Below the pieces are notes generated by a model that saw only the letters and a list, made by a program, of their open reading frames with translations, was not told the DNA's origin and searched no databases. DNA of 64,000 nt. Source: Paenibacillus sp. UNC451MF. GTDB taxonomy: Bacteria > Bacillota > Bacilli > Paenibacillales > NBRC-103111. The translations under genes and the position numbers were made by a program. Each line of letters begins with the position of its first letter. The first letter of the stretch is position 1. Shown here one piece after another: positions 32,949-42,308 of this stretch. The stretch lies in contig NZ_JMLS01000002.1 in NCBI RefSeq assembly GCF_000686845.1, positions 248,001 through 312,000 of the forward strand, given 5' to 3'.

Positions 32949-33962
32949 TTATTCCGTTGGGCTTACTTTAACCAGCATTTTCCCTATATTTCTACCTTTG
33001 AACAGCTCTACGAAAGCTTCAGGAACCTTCTCAAACCCTTCCATGATGGTTTCCTCATATTTCAACTTACCCTCAGACAGCCATTTCATCAGGTATTCCA
33101 AACCTTCCTGCATACGGTCTGCATAATCGCCTAACACAAAGCCTTTTATCATGGATCGAGTCTTAATCAGCTTGGTCAAAATCCGCGGACCGGCATCGCT
33201 GCCTTCCTCCATATTGTATGACGAAATAGCTCCACACAGCGGAATTCTCGCATGATCGTTCAGCAGACTCATGACGGCATCCGATACATCTCCGCCGACA
33301 TTATCGAAATAGACGTCAACCCCCTGCGGGCAGGCCTGCTCGAGCGCTTGCTTCAGGTTAGCCGTTTTATAATTCACAGCGGCATCAAAACCCAGTTCCT
33401 TCACCAAAAACTGCGTCTTCTCATCCGAACCGGCAATCCCGACGACTCGCGCCCCTTGAATTTTGGCGATCTGGCCTACGACCATTCCGACCGCGCCTGC
33501 TGCCCCGGAAACGACTACCGTCTCACCGGCCTTCGGACGTCCAATATCCATGAGACCGAAGTAGGCTGTTAAGCCCGTCAAGCCGATTACGCTTAAATAA
33601 GCGGATAACGGTGCTGCCTCTCCATCTATTTTGCGTAGCGTCCTCGCATCTACAACATTGTAAAGCTGCCACCCGAGCATGCCGAGCACCTTGTCCCCAA
33701 CACGGAACAGCTCCGAACGGGATTCGACGATTTCCCCCACAACGCCTCCGCTTATTGCCTCTCCGAGTTTATAAGGCTCCACATATGATTTGGTATCGTT
33801 CATTCTTCCCCGCATATACGGATCAACCGACAAGTAAATCGAACGGACGACGACCTGCCCTTCTTGCGGGTTACCAACGGGTGCTTCTTTCAATTCAAAT
33901 GTGTCCTTATCCGGCCAGCCTTGCGGACGGTTTTTAAGTAAGATCATTTGATTCATCATCAT
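32949..33962 (-). CDS. NADPH-dependent MDR-family oxidoreductase (YfmJ/CurA type)
   Basis: The 337-aa medium-chain reductase has VDPYMRGRMND near 46, the nucleotide-binding AGETVVVSGAAGAVGMVVGQ near 144-163, VYFDNVGGDVSDAVM near 222 and a C-terminal EGFEKVPEAFVELFKGRNIGK helix. This is the zinc-free leukotriene-B4-dehydrogenase/curcumin-reductase branch, reducing activated double bonds with NADPH. It is downstream of an ArsR-type regulator gene, with a dyad between them. Confidence 0.9.
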   Translation of the reverse strand: MMMNQMILLKNRPQGWPDKDTFELKEAPVGNPQEGQVVVRSIYLSVDPYMRGRMNDTKSYVEPYKLGEAISGGVVGEIVESRSELFRVGDKVLGMLGWQLYNVVDARTLRKIDGEAAPLSAYLSVIGLTGLTAYFGLMDIGRPKAGETVVVSGAAGAVGMVVGQIAKIQGARVVGIAGSDEKTQFLVKELGFDAAVNYKTANLKQALEQACPQGVDVYFDNVGGDVSDAVMSLLNDHARIPLCGAISSYNMEEGSDAGPRILTKLIKTRSMIKGFVLGDYADRMQEGLEYLMKWLSEGKLKYEETIMEGFEKVPEAFVELFKGRNIGKMLVKVSPTE

Positions 33963-34030
33963 AAATCACTCTCTTCCTTGGAAATAATAATCATCGGACA
34001 ATCCAATGAGTGAAGCGTGGCACAAATTGT

Positions 34031-34054
34031 ATAGTTTTAAAACTTTCAAACTAT
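34031..34054. promoter_or_regulatory. Operator-like dyad before the YfmJ-type reductase gene
   Basis: ATAGTTT and AAACTAT, perfect seven-base arms with a ten-base centre, 69 bases before the reductase start; a good candidate for the ArsR-type regulator. Confidence 0.6.
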
Positions 34055-34081
34055 TATTTTAAAAAGAAGGCTTCTTGGCAC

Positions 34082-34375
34082 CTATAGGCTCTCCAAGAAA
34101 CCGGGTAAATACGTCTGAAACATATCTTCGATTAAATAAATTTTTTTATTTTGTCCGTCGCGGACGACACGGATCAATTCCGCCTCATTCATAATTTTCA
34201 AATGATAAGTGACATTCGATTTGTCCATTCCCATCGCTTTACCGATTTCTCCGCAGCTATTCCGCGTCGGCTCCACATGAAGATAACGGACAATTTCAAT
34301 GCGCTTCTTCTCCGCCAGGGCTTTAAAAATCCGTGCCCGCTTCTCATCATCAGCTTGTATTTGTTCGATCATCAT
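34082..34375 (-). CDS. ArsR-family winged-helix regulator
   Basis: A 97-aa protein: KRIEIVRYLHVEP near 23, then CGEIGKAMGMDKSNVTYHLKIM as recognition helix (40-61) and the wing ELIRVVRDGQNKKIYLI. No cysteine pair of the ArsR metal site is present apart from C40, so the signal is probably not a metal. It is 119 bases upstream of the reductase gene, same strand. The ribosome site is weak. Confidence 0.85.
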   Translation of the reverse strand: MMIEQIQADDEKRARIFKALAEKKRIEIVRYLHVEPTRNSCGEIGKAMGMDKSNVTYHLKIMNEAELIRVVRDGQNKKIYLIEDMFQTYLPGFLESL

Positions 34376-34437
34376 AAAACAATCTTAAAGAGGAACAAGC
34401 CTCTTGTCAACCAGAGGGGTCTGGGAAATGCAACGGT

Positions 34438-34490
34438 AATTTCCTGATAACAAAGGCGGACGCTATTGCTTCTAGAGGGGATACCCACCT
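34438..34490. repeat. Single-arm copy of the dispersed palindromic repeat
   Basis: ATTTCCTGATAACAAAGGCG, then GACGCT and AGGGGATACCCACC match 41554-41605 at nearly every position over 52 bases. The other arm is degenerate here. Confidence 0.85.
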
Positions 34491-34537
34491 TTTACGTTTC
34501 GCTTTTTTCGAGTGCTATAGGTTTCTCACCAAGCAAA

Positions 34538-34562
34538 CAAGCGCTGAAAAAATCAGCGCTTG
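34538..34562 (-). terminator. Terminator of cysJI
   Basis: CAAGCGCTGA/TCAGCGCTTG perfect stem with an A/T-only loop, 25 bases past the cysI stop; the trailing T-run is short. Confidence 0.75.
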
Positions 34563-34586
34563 TTCTTGTATAAGAAAAATGGCGGT

Positions 34587-36320
34587 TTAGCTGTGGAAAT
34601 CAAGACCTGAAGTTACTGCCTTCACATAACCGGTACGGATGACGAAATCTCCAAAATGCTCACCCTGATTGCGATCGGATGCGAAATGCTGGATCATCGG
34701 CTTCAGCACGTCGATAATTTCCTCTTCACCGATGTTTTCGCGATACAGCTTGCTTAAACGGTCTCCGGAGAAGCCTGCTCCCATGTACATATTGTACTTA
34801 CCCGGGGATTTCCCAATAAATGCAATCTCACCTAGAGCCGGGCGGGCACAGCCATTCGGACAGCCTGTCATTCGAATGTTGATTTCTTTATCGCGCAGGC
34901 CAACTTCCTCCAGGATAGGCTCCAGCTTCTCAACCAACGTTGGCAAATAGCGTTCTGCCTCTGCCATCGCCAGTCCGCAGGTCGGCAGCGCAACACAAGA
35001 AAGTGCGCTTCGGCGCAAGGCAGACAGCTCCTCACCTTCTATGATGCCGTACTCTTTAAGCAGCGCCGTGATCTTCGCTTTCTTCTGGCTTGCGATGTTC
35101 GCTATCATCAAGTTTTGGTTAGCGGTAAGACGGAAGTCTCCGGTATGAATTTTGGCAATTTCACGCAATGCGGTTTTCAGCTTGTAGTTCTCGGAATCTA
35201 CAATTCGGCCACTCTGAACATACAACGTCAAGTTCCATCTGCCGTCTTTGCCCTTTACCCAGCCATAGCGGTCGCCCGTATGATCGAATTGGAACTCACG
35301 TGCAGGCTCCAGCTTCCAGCCTAAACGATCGTGCAGTTCATCCACAAACCACTCTAGGCCATGACGATCGATCGTGTATTTGAAGCGTGCATACTTCCGA
35401 ACGGAACGATTGCCGTAATCGCGCTGAATCGTCACCGTCTTCTCGGCAACATCAAGGATACGATCCGGTGTACAGAAGCCAATAACTCTTGCCAGTTGTG
35501 GATACGTTTGCGTATCGCCATGCGTCATCCCCATGCCGCCGCCGACACTTACGTTAAAGCCGATGAGTTTGCCATTGTCTACAATAGCAATAAAGCCAAG
35601 ATCCTGTGAATACACATCCACATCATTGGAAGGTGGTACTGCTATTCCGATTTTGAACTTCCGCGGCAAATAAACAGGACCATAGATAGGCTCGACTTCC
35701 GTTTCCTCACCGTTCTGCTCGAGACTATCGACAACCTTCTCTCCGTCCAGCCAAATCTCATGATACGCTGGTGTGCGGGGAGCAAGGTGAGTCGTTAGCT
35801 GCTGGGACCAGCGGTAAACCTCGCTATGCACCTCGGATTGATAAGGATTCGGGTTGCACATTACGTTACGGCTGACGTCACCGCATGCAGCCAATGTTGT
35901 CAACAGCGCGTCGTTAATCTCTCTGATCGTTTGCTTCAAATTCCATTTAAGTACACCGTGCAGCTGGAACGCTTGCCGGGTCGTAACACGGATGCTTCCG
36001 CTTCCGTATTTCTCAGCCAATTCGTCCATGACGAGCCATTGTTCCGGGGTAGATACACCGCCTGGTGTCACGACGCGAAGCATGAACTGAAAAGACGGCT
36101 CCAGCTTCTGTTTCTGGCGTTCATTGCGAAAATCACGATCATCCTGCATATAGCTGCCATGGAATTTGAGCAGCCGGTTATCCAGTTCGGGCAATCCGCC
36201 TGTAATCCGGTTGGAGAGGGACTTGACTAACGATCCGCGCAAGTAATTACTTTCTTCCTTCAGCAATTCCACATCGCTTGGAGGTCCGCCAATCGGCTCC
36301 ACTTTAAGTTTTTCTGCCAT
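34587..36320 (-). CDS. cysI: Sulfite reductase hemoprotein beta subunit
   Basis: The 577-aa subunit carries siroheme and a 4Fe-4S cluster and reduces sulfite to sulfide with six electrons. The cluster cysteines are visible: [12 protein letters not shown] near 438 and [11 protein letters not shown] near 482. The siroheme-binding [12 protein letters not shown] lies near 103. Length and the absence of an N-terminal ferredoxin region fit the NADPH-dependent enzyme. It starts at ATG after AAAGGAG, 71 bases downstream of cysJ, so the two form a cysJI operon. Confidence 0.95.
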   Translation of the reverse strand: MAEKLKVEPIGGPPSDVELLKEESNYLRGSLVKSLSNRITGGLPELDNRLLKFHGSYMQDDRDFRNERQKQKLEPSFQFMLRVVTPGGVSTPEQWLVMDELAEKYGSGSIRVTTRQAFQLHGVLKWNLKQTIREINDALLTTLAACGDVSRNVMCNPNPYQSEVHSEVYRWSQQLTTHLAPRTPAYHEIWLDGEKVVDSLEQNGEETEVEPIYGPVYLPRKFKIGIAVPPSNDVDVYSQDLGFIAIVDNGKLIGFNVSVGGGMGMTHGDTQTYPQLARVIGFCTPDRILDVAEKTVTIQRDYGNRSVRKYARFKYTIDRHGLEWFVDELHDRLGWKLEPAREFQFDHTGDRYGWVKGKDGRWNLTLYVQSGRIVDSENYKLKTALREIAKIHTGDFRLTANQNLMIANIASQKKAKITALLKEYGIIEGEELSALRRSALSCVALPTCGLAMAEAERYLPTLVEKLEPILEEVGLRDKEINIRMTGCPNGCARPALGEIAFIGKSPGKYNMYMGAGFSGDRLSKLYRENIGEEEIIDVLKPMIQHFASDRNQGEHFGDFVIRTGYVKAVTSGLDFHS

Positions 36321-36391
36321 TGCTGTCAGCTCCTTTACTATGCATCCAGTGCATTCATTCTTTCTTTACGAACATCTATAGCGTTATGCGA

Positions 36392-38263
36392 TTAATAAAC
36401 ATCGCGTTGATAACGGCCTTGCTCCTGCAGCTCAGCTACATAAGCCGCAGCCTCTTCCGGGCTCTTAGCGCCCTGCTGCTCGATAATAGTAAGCAATGCT
36501 TTATGCACATCATGCGCCATATGCTTTTCATCACCACATATGTAGACATGAGCCCCTTCCTGCAGCCATTGATACAGCTCGGAAGCATTCTCCAGCATCC
36601 TGTGCTGAACATACACTTTTTCTTCCGTATCCCGGGAGAACGCTACGTCCAGATTCGTCAGTACGCCGGCTTTCAACATACGCTGCCAGTCGGTTTGGTA
36701 CAGGAAGTCCGTTACAAAATGCCTGTCACCGTAGAACAACCATGACTTCCCTTCCACGCCAAGCTCTTCCCTCTCTTCCAGAAAAGCTCTGAACGGCGCA
36801 ACGCCAGTACCAGGCCCTATCATAATCACCGGCGTATCCGGGTTAACAGGCGGTTTAAAGTTCGGGTTTTTCTGAATAAAAATAGGAAGCTTATCGCCGG
36901 ATTGAAGACGTTCAGACGCATGAACGGAGCAAACGCCACCGCGTTCTCTGCCATGTGCCTCATACTGGACTTTTCGGATGGTCAGATGCACTTCGTCCGG
37001 GTGAGCATTGTAGCTGCTCGCGATCGAGTAAAGCCGTGGCGGCAGCTTACGCAGCAGCGCCGGGATATCTCCAACCGTCAACGACCATGGAGCAAAGTCA
37101 CGCAGCAAATCAAGTAAATCTCTGCCGTTCATATATTCTTTCAGATCCTGCTTATTTTCCGGCTTTACCAGATCTGCCAGGTTACTATTGCCAGAGAATG
37201 CTACGGCTTTCTCCATTAGAGGCTTGGTCAGTACGGTAATTTCATAATGATGAAGCAGCGCATCCTTAAGCGAGGAGGTCTCTCCAGACTTGCCGACAGC
37301 AAGGAGCGCTTCCGAATTCCATTTCAACTCGTCAATAATTTCTTCAACAAGGGACGGATCATTTTGCGGGTAGACGCCAACACAATCTCCCGGAGCGTAC
37401 GTCAATCCAGACCCTTCGAGCGAAAGCTCCAAGTGGCGAGTCTCACGATCTGAGCCACGTCCGTTCAGATTGAGATTGTCAAGTACCTCAGCATGAAACG
37501 GATTGGAACGGGAATATTCTGACGAATCTTCACTCGAAGCGGATGCTGTGAGGACTGCAACTGAACCGGAGGAAGCAGGCGCCGCTTGAGCTGATGCACT
37601 TACCGCGTCAGTAACGCTTGCTATCCATGAGGCAGCAGACTCCTCGAAATCCACATCGCAATCGATACGAGCGGCAATACGCTGAGCGCCAAGCTCCTCT
37701 AGACGTTTGTCAAAATCTTGTCCTGTTTTGCAAAAGAACTCATAGGACGTATCCCCAAGCGCAAGAACGGAGTACTTAACATCTCCCAGCTTCGGAGCTC
37801 TTTTGCTGAAAAGAAACTCATAGAAGGTCAACGCATTATCCGGCGGATCGCCTTCCCCGTGAGTGCTGGCAAGCAAGAACAAATAGCTCGCTTTTTTCAA
37901 ATTGTTCGTTTTGTATTGATTCATCGCTGAGAGAGTCACTGCAAAGCCCTGCTCCTTCAGCTTATCCGATAATCTGCCCGCCAAGCGCTGGGCGTTACCG
38001 GTTTGAGAACCGTAAAGAATAGTCGCCTCACAGGGCGTCTGAATCTCAGGAACAAGGGTCAGCACTTGTGGGGCTGCCCCAACCGTATTGTTGGCATGCA
38101 CTGGAGCTTCGCCTTGAACGGCTGCGCTTCCCGCACGATAGAAGGTCAAATATCCTCCCAACCATTGAATCTGTGCCTCGGTCAAGGTTGGCAAAAGTCG
38201 GTTAATCAGCTCAGCCTGCTCTTCCGTAAAAGGACTGTTCGTTACTTTGAGTTGCAACAACAT
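36392..38263 (-). CDS. cysJ: Sulfite reductase flavoprotein alpha subunit
   Basis: Passes electrons from NADPH through FAD and FMN to CysI. Domains: flavodoxin (ILYGSQTGNAQRLAGRL near 84, STHGEGDPPDNA), a connecting FAD domain (PRLYSIASS near 408, RGGVCSVHASERL) and the NADP domain (VIMIGPGTGVAPFRAFLEE near 478), ending RDVY. AGGTGG abuts the ATG at 38263 with no spacing; a TTG two codons later would be ideally placed, so the true start may be 38257. A Crp/Fnr gene is divergent. Confidence 0.95.
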   Translation of the reverse strand: MLLQLKVTNSPFTEEQAELINRLLPTLTEAQIQWLGGYLTFYRAGSAAVQGEAPVHANNTVGAAPQVLTLVPEIQTPCEATILYGSQTGNAQRLAGRLSDKLKEQGFAVTLSAMNQYKTNNLKKASYLFLLASTHGEGDPPDNALTFYEFLFSKRAPKLGDVKYSVLALGDTSYEFFCKTGQDFDKRLEELGAQRIAARIDCDVDFEESAASWIASVTDAVSASAQAAPASSGSVAVLTASASSEDSSEYSRSNPFHAEVLDNLNLNGRGSDRETRHLELSLEGSGLTYAPGDCVGVYPQNDPSLVEEIIDELKWNSEALLAVGKSGETSSLKDALLHHYEITVLTKPLMEKAVAFSGNSNLADLVKPENKQDLKEYMNGRDLLDLLRDFAPWSLTVGDIPALLRKLPPRLYSIASSYNAHPDEVHLTIRKVQYEAHGRERGGVCSVHASERLQSGDKLPIFIQKNPNFKPPVNPDTPVIMIGPGTGVAPFRAFLEEREELGVEGKSWLFYGDRHFVTDFLYQTDWQRMLKAGVLTNLDVAFSRDTEEKVYVQHRMLENASELYQWLQEGAHVYICGDEKHMAHDVHKALLTIIEQQGAKSPEEAAAYVAELQEQGRYQRDVY

Positions 38264-38503
38264 CCACCTCGCATCGTTTCATAATTAATATTAATCCAAG
38301 TTGGTTACTATGCTTTTCTTCCTTTCCTTATGCTACCGCAGTCCCTTCAATGGGTCAATGAGATTAGTCGATATTTGTCTATAAAAGTTTTTGTGGAATG
38401 ATTTCAATTTTTCTTATAAATGAAAGATAATTAGATAAATTTTACTAATAGCGCTCCACTGAAGTGTTAAATGGTAGAATAAATCGACGGAGGGGAATAA
38501 AAT

Positions 38504-39190
38504 ATGGCCTTAAACTTCAATCCTTCAAGTGTTTTCGATGTATTTCCTTTCTTAAAGTCGGTTCCACAAGCCGAGTGGACAGCTGCTCAGCCTCGCGTCT
38601 TGACGTATCCGTCACAAGCCCGGATTTTTCAAAAAGAAGATGCTGCAAATTACGGCATGTTCCTACTGCGAGGCACGGTCCGAATTACATTGATCGAGGA
38701 GAACGGGAGTGAATCGCTGCTAACCTTACTCTCAGCCGGGGAGGTTTGCTCACTCTTGGTTCTATGCGGATTGAGCGATCGCGACTATCCCGGTTCCCTT
38801 ATAGCCGAGACAGAAGTCGAAGTGCTATTCGTCTCCAAATCGAGTTTCCTCAGTTGGATTCAGGTGCAGCCTACCATTCGAAACGCCATATTCGGGGGAT
38901 TGCTGGACGGAATGATCCGTACGAGCCGAATGCTGCAAGCTAAACACAATGAACCATTAGAAGCTCGCCTTGCAAAAGCTCTGCTTCGCACGACAACCGA
39001 CACTAATCCATTACTTCACATCACTCATCAAGTGCTTGCTAATGAAATTGGTTCTGCCCGTGAAGTCGTATCTCGTGTGCTCAAGCGATATCAAGAAAAA
39101 GGCTGGGTGGAGACGGGTCGTGGTTGGGTGCGAGTTACTAATCGAGGAATGCTGGAGGCGCAGCTTGGTGACTTGGTCACAGAAGCGTGA
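38504..39190 (+). CDS. Crp/Fnr-family transcriptional regulator
   Basis: The 228-aa product has a cyclic-nucleotide-binding-like beta barrel (GMFLLRGTVRITLIEENGSE near 50) and a C-terminal HTH_Crp (TPQ-like stretch THQVLANEIGSAREVVSRVL near 175). It lacks the cysteine cluster of oxygen-sensing Fnr and is a generic member. GGAGGGG precedes the ATG. It is divergent from cysJI and precedes a peroxiredoxin gene by 66 bases; either could be its target. No clear TGTGA-N6-TCACA site was seen. Confidence 0.85.
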   Translation: MALNFNPSSVFDVFPFLKSVPQAEWTAAQPRVLTYPSQARIFQKEDAANYGMFLLRGTVRITLIEENGSESLLTLLSAGEVCSLLVLCGLSDRDYPGSLIAETEVEVLFVSKSSFLSWIQVQPTIRNAIFGGLLDGMIRTSRMLQAKHNEPLEARLAKALLRTTTDTNPLLHITHQVLANEIGSAREVVSRVLKRYQEKGWVETGRGWVRVTNRGMLEAQLGDLVTEA

Positions 39191-39256
39191 CCAGATTCCT
39201 GCTAAGGTAAGACTGTAGACCAGAGGTCTGACATCTATCCCTTAGGAGGAATCCCT

Positions 39257-39814
39257 ATGACTCAGAAGCTTCAACCGGGTAACATGGCCCCCTTGTTTCA
39301 TGTAACCGATCATCAGGGCAAGCCCGTATCGTTGGAAAATTATCGCGGCCGCAAAGTATTGATTGCCTTTTTCCGTTATTCTTCATGCGCGTTATGTAAT
39401 CTGCGAATTCAGCGCTTTATCGAACGGTATCCGGAATGGCAGCAGCAATCCCTGGACATCATCGCTTTTTTCGAATCGCCCGAGATCAATCTACAAACGT
39501 ACGTAGGCAAACAAAACCCGCCATTCCCGCTCATTGCCGATCCTTCGGCTGTAATCTATGATAAATACGGGGTAGAAAGCTCCGAGGAAAAAATGCAAAG
39601 CACTTTGGCTGATCCCTCCATAAAAGCCGTCATAGCGGAAGTGGAAGCAGCGGGCTATACGCTCACTAGAGAGGAAGGCTCGAATTTCCATCGCATTCCA
39701 GCCGATTTCTTGATCGATGAGAATGGAATCATCCAGATTTGCCATTACAGCCAAATGGTTACGGAACATTTACCCTTTGAAGCCATTGATCTCTTCGCTG
39801 AGGCAGGACTATAG
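39257..39814 (+). CDS. AhpC/TSA-family peroxiredoxin-like protein
   Basis: The 185-aa thioredoxin-fold protein has APLFHVTDHQGKPVSLENYRGR near 11-32, then FFRYSSCALCNLRIQRF near 38-54 with a CxxC in the peroxidatic position, and RIPADFLIDENGIIQ near 140. The CxxC suggests an atypical 2-Cys thiol enzyme rather than a classic 1-Cys peroxiredoxin. AGGAGG precedes the start. It may be cotranscribed with the Crp/Fnr gene. Confidence 0.82.
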   Translation: MTQKLQPGNMAPLFHVTDHQGKPVSLENYRGRKVLIAFFRYSSCALCNLRIQRFIERYPEWQQQSLDIIAFFESPEINLQTYVGKQNPPFPLIADPSAVIYDKYGVESSEEKMQSTLADPSIKAVIAEVEAAGYTLTREEGSNFHRIPADFLIDENGIIQICHYSQMVTEHLPFEAIDLFAEAGL

Positions 39815-39825
39815 GCTGCCCTCTG

Positions 39826-39856
39826 TCCAACAGGCAATCCGGATTCGCCTGTTGGA
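39826..39856. terminator. Hairpin between convergent genes
   Basis: TCCAACAGGC/GCCTGTTGGA perfect stem, 11-base loop, 12 bases past the peroxiredoxin stop and 12 before the end of the convergent gene. No clear T-tract, so efficiency is uncertain. Confidence 0.65.
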
Positions 39857-39868
39857 TACTATCTTATA

Positions 39869-40546
39869 TCAGACCGCACGGCGACGTTTAAAAAAAGCAA
39901 TCACCTTGCCGTCCGCAGGCATAACGTTAACGAGCTCCCAGCCGTACCTCCCCCAATGGGACAAGGCTTCGTCCATAGTCCAGCCGCTGTGCTCCGTTTC
40001 GCCGCCATGCAAACAATCCCCGAGTGCCACATCCGTCGCATATTCCCAGCTATCCCCAGCGGTTTGAAATTCGGCAGAAAGAGGCAGCCGTTCTTCTACA
40101 CGATCCCATCTCACGCGCGTTGTCGCTTGGGAAAGTGCTGAAATAATCTGTTCCCTATCGGTAACCTCCACCGAAAATAGTCGGGGTGCACGCGGAAAAT
40201 GAAACGTTCGATGCGAATGATAAATCTGCAGCACCATCGTACCGATTGGAATCCCCTTATCGTCATGGAGGACGTACCACACGCATCGTTCCCTTTCCTC
40301 TGGTGGTCCCCAGTTTTCCATGGAATCCTTCCGATTAAATCCTGCCTTAACACTGTATCCGTCTGCTCTCAATTGCTCCACAACCGGAATCATAAACTCT
40401 TGGATACATACACCGTATGCGCGGTCGCCATACTGCTCGAACATCTGAGTCAGTTGTTCTTTCTTTTCCTGGTAGACCATTCTCCATGAATTTGAAAAGA
40501 CTGCCTCCACATTCCGAACAACCGTGTGAATTAAAGCTTTATCCAT
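39869..40546 (-). CDS. Uncharacterised protein, DUF6022-like with DUF4177-like C-terminus
   Basis: A 225-aa soluble protein. The middle resembles DUF6022-type proteins (MENWGPPEERERCVWYVLHDD near 78). The last 30 residues (LSHWGRYGWELVNVMPADGK, then FFKRR) look like the DUF4177 beta-hairpin. No catalytic motif is evident. It is divergent from a TetR gene with two tandem operators in the 108-base gap, so it is very probably that regulator's target. Function unknown. Confidence 0.72.
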   Translation of the reverse strand: MDKALIHTVVRNVEAVFSNSWRMVYQEKKEQLTQMFEQYGDRAYGVCIQEFMIPVVEQLRADGYSVKAGFNRKDSMENWGPPEERERCVWYVLHDDKGIPIGTMVLQIYHSHRTFHFPRAPRLFSVEVTDREQIISALSQATTRVRWDRVEERLPLSAEFQTAGDSWEYATDVALGDCLHGGETEHSGWTMDEALSHWGRYGWELVNVMPADGKVIAFFKRRRAV

Positions 40547-40572
40547 TGTTAATCATCTCCCTCAACAATTAT

Positions 40573-40608
40573 TCTAACATCGTTAGATTATATTTTAACA
40601 CTGTTAGA
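40573..40608. promoter_or_regulatory. Two tandem TetR operators
   Basis: TCTAACATCGTTAGA (40573-40587, perfect arms) and TTTAACACTGTTAGA (40594-40608) are 15-base dyads spaced 21 bases, two helical turns apart, between the divergent tetR and DUF6022-like genes. Confidence 0.82.
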
Positions 40609-40654
40609 TTAATACTATATGGTATAATTGTCAAGAATTCATTGGAGGGCAAAT

Positions 40655-41368
40655 ATGGCACGAAGAAGAACGAATCCATCTCAAACGGACATTCTAACAG
40701 GGAATATAGAAGATATTCATACGCCACTAGACCGTGACAGGATCGTCAGTACGGTCTTGACCATGCTGCAAGCCGAAGGCTTGGAACAAATTAGCATGCG
40801 CAAAATCGCTGATTCATTAGGGGTTAAAGCAGCCTCTCTCTATTATCATGTGAAGGATAAGGACCAATTGCTTCATTTGTTGGCAGAGCAAATAAGCTCG
40901 GAAGTGGAATTTCCTGATGCAGAATTGGATTGGCGGGAACAGCTTCGGCAGTGGTCATTTAATTTCCGTCGTACCCTGCATCTGTATAGGGATTCGGTAC
41001 AAATTATGGGGGCGACGATCGCTGCGAGCCCGCATCGTCTGTCGCATATCGAATATTTATTCCGTGTATTGGCTAAATCGGGGTTTAAAGAATCACAAAT
41101 TCCATGGCTTGCTTCGATGTTGAAAAATTATATTTTTGGTTTTACAGATGAAGAAAACCGTTTGGCTGCAAGAGCCAAACAGGAGCTCGTAGATATGGAT
41201 CAATTGGGAAAAAATCAGGTGGAGCGGTTTAAAGCACTACCGTCAGAGCACTACCCCCATCTTAGTCGATTAGCGGTGTATACCACTGCTGCCGATTGGG
41301 ACACCGAATTTACATTCGGAGTGAATGTTCTCTTGGACGGTTTTGAAGCGCAGCGCCCCAAGTCTTAA
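40655..41368 (+). CDS. TetR-family regulator with TetR_C-type ligand domain
   Basis: The 237-aa product has an unusual 30-residue polar N-terminal extension. Next come the DNA-binding domain (DRIVSTVLTMLQAEGLEQIS, MRKIADSLGVKAASLYYHVK) and a C-terminal domain resembling the TetR class itself (tetracycline-repressor-like, LHLYRDSVQIMGATIAASPH). I start at ATG 40655, six bases after GGAGG, not the upstream TTG. The tandem dyads upstream suggest autoregulation plus control of the divergent gene. Confidence 0.87.
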   Translation: MARRRTNPSQTDILTGNIEDIHTPLDRDRIVSTVLTMLQAEGLEQISMRKIADSLGVKAASLYYHVKDKDQLLHLLAEQISSEVEFPDAELDWREQLRQWSFNFRRTLHLYRDSVQIMGATIAASPHRLSHIEYLFRVLAKSGFKESQIPWLASMLKNYIFGFTDEENRLAARAKQELVDMDQLGKNQVERFKALPSEHYPHLSRLAVYTTAADWDTEFTFGVNVLLDGFEAQRPKS

Positions 41369-41406
41369 TGAACACATGGGCAGCCTGTCGGAATGAAAGT
41401 TGCCTC

Positions 41407-41684
41407 CAAACCAAAAACACGCCCATTCGGCGTGTTGAGTCTGTCGAGTAACCTGTGATGTTTTCAGATGTGTACGAGGTACTTCGGTGGGGTATCCCCT
41501 TCCGGCCACTATTGTTATCGGGAAATTTTTAATTCAGTGGCTTTACAGCGGGGATTTCCCGATAACAAAGGCGGACGCTTGCGCTCCTTCAGGGGATACC
41601 CCACCTTCCGCTCTCATCCAGCTTCTGAATAATTAGATTTCTCGACAATCTGAACACGCCCATTCGGCGTGTTTTGGTTTCTTC
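41407..41684. repeat. 278-bp palindromic intergenic element with terminator-hairpin ends
   Basis: Three nested inverted blocks are exact or nearly so. The outer ends (AAACCAAAAACACGCC.. to ..GTCTGTCGAG, 41407-41448, against 41643-41683) contain the ACACGCC-5-GGCGTGT hairpin. The middle block GGTGGGGTATCCCCT (41486-41500) pairs with 41591-41605, and the inner block TTGTTATCGGGAAAT (41512-41526) with 41554-41568. The hairpins face so that each gene's transcript ends only after crossing the element. A part copy is at 34438. Confidence 0.9.
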
Positions 41685-41702
41685 GCTATAAGTTAAATAG
41701 TA

Positions 41703-42032
41703 TTAACAAATCTGCTCAGAGCGAGCCATGTGCTCTTCTCCCCACTTATTCATCAGATCCATCAAGGGAATTAAGCTTTGCCCATAGGAAGTCAAAGAGT
41801 ATTCCACTTTCGGCGGGATTTCCGGGTATATTTCACGTTTAACCAAGCCGTGGGACTCCAGTTCCCGCAGCTGATAGGTCAACACTTTTTGCGTTAGGCC
41901 TGGAATCAGCTGTGTAAATTCACTGAACCGCTTCTTACCATTTCGCAAATGGCAAAGAAGCAGCAGCTTCCATTTTCCTTCAATGATTCCAAGAGTTACA
42001 TTAGCTGCATAATCAGAATCTGTAGGTCTCAT
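41703..42032 (-). CDS. HxlR-family winged-helix regulator
   Basis: A 109-aa protein with IIEGKWKLLLLCHLRNGKKR near 16, FSEFTQLIPGLTQKVLTYQL near 36 and the wing GLVKREIYPEIPPKVEYSLT near 63, the standard HxlR pattern. No cysteine is placed as in redox-sensing YodB. The usual divergent target is missing; the upstream 266 bases hold only its promoter and the end of the next gene. AAAGTAAA/ATAAAGTAAAT repeats near 42080-42100 may be its operator. Confidence 0.85.
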   Translation of the reverse strand: MRPTDSDYAANVTLGIIEGKWKLLLLCHLRNGKKRFSEFTQLIPGLTQKVLTYQLRELESHGLVKREIYPEIPPKVEYSLTSYGQSLIPLMDLMNKWGEEHMARSEQIC

Positions 42033-42298
42033 TTCTCATGCTCCCTTCACAAAACTTACTTCAATGAAACTAAAGCGAAATAAAGTAAAAATAAAGTAAA
42101 TACTTCTCAACCTTCTATCTCTCAAGCATAATCGACTGTATCACGAAAATCAAAGAGTTATGGGAATGCATTCTTCCCGATGTAGCTGCGGATCTTGGCG
42201 TCTCCTCAGTTTCCTTGGGTCGCCACTGTGGTGACCCTGATTGGACTTATGGTGACCACTGTGGATTTGCTCACAAAAAAATCTGCAATATTATTATC
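42033..42298. other. Intergenic stretch between hxlR and the aspartic-protease pair
   Basis: No gene seen. It holds the hxlR promoter, a 21-bp near-perfect palindrome GGGTCGCCACTGTGGTGACC (42217-42236), part of which recurs at 42252-42264, and a terminator. It marks the left edge of the AT-rich island. Confidence 0.5.
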
Positions 42299-42308
42299 TT
42301 ATTGCAGA
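42274..42308 (-). terminator. Terminator of the aspartic-protease gene pair
   Basis: TCTGCAATA/TATTGCAGA stem with nine-base loop and seven T on the minus strand; the gene's stop codon lies inside the stem. Confidence 0.9.

Noticed and set aside
42217-42237. GGTCGCCACTGTGGTGACC palindrome as a recombination or replication site
   Set aside because: It is isolated, lacks known dif or origin features, and could be an operator; not enough to name it.
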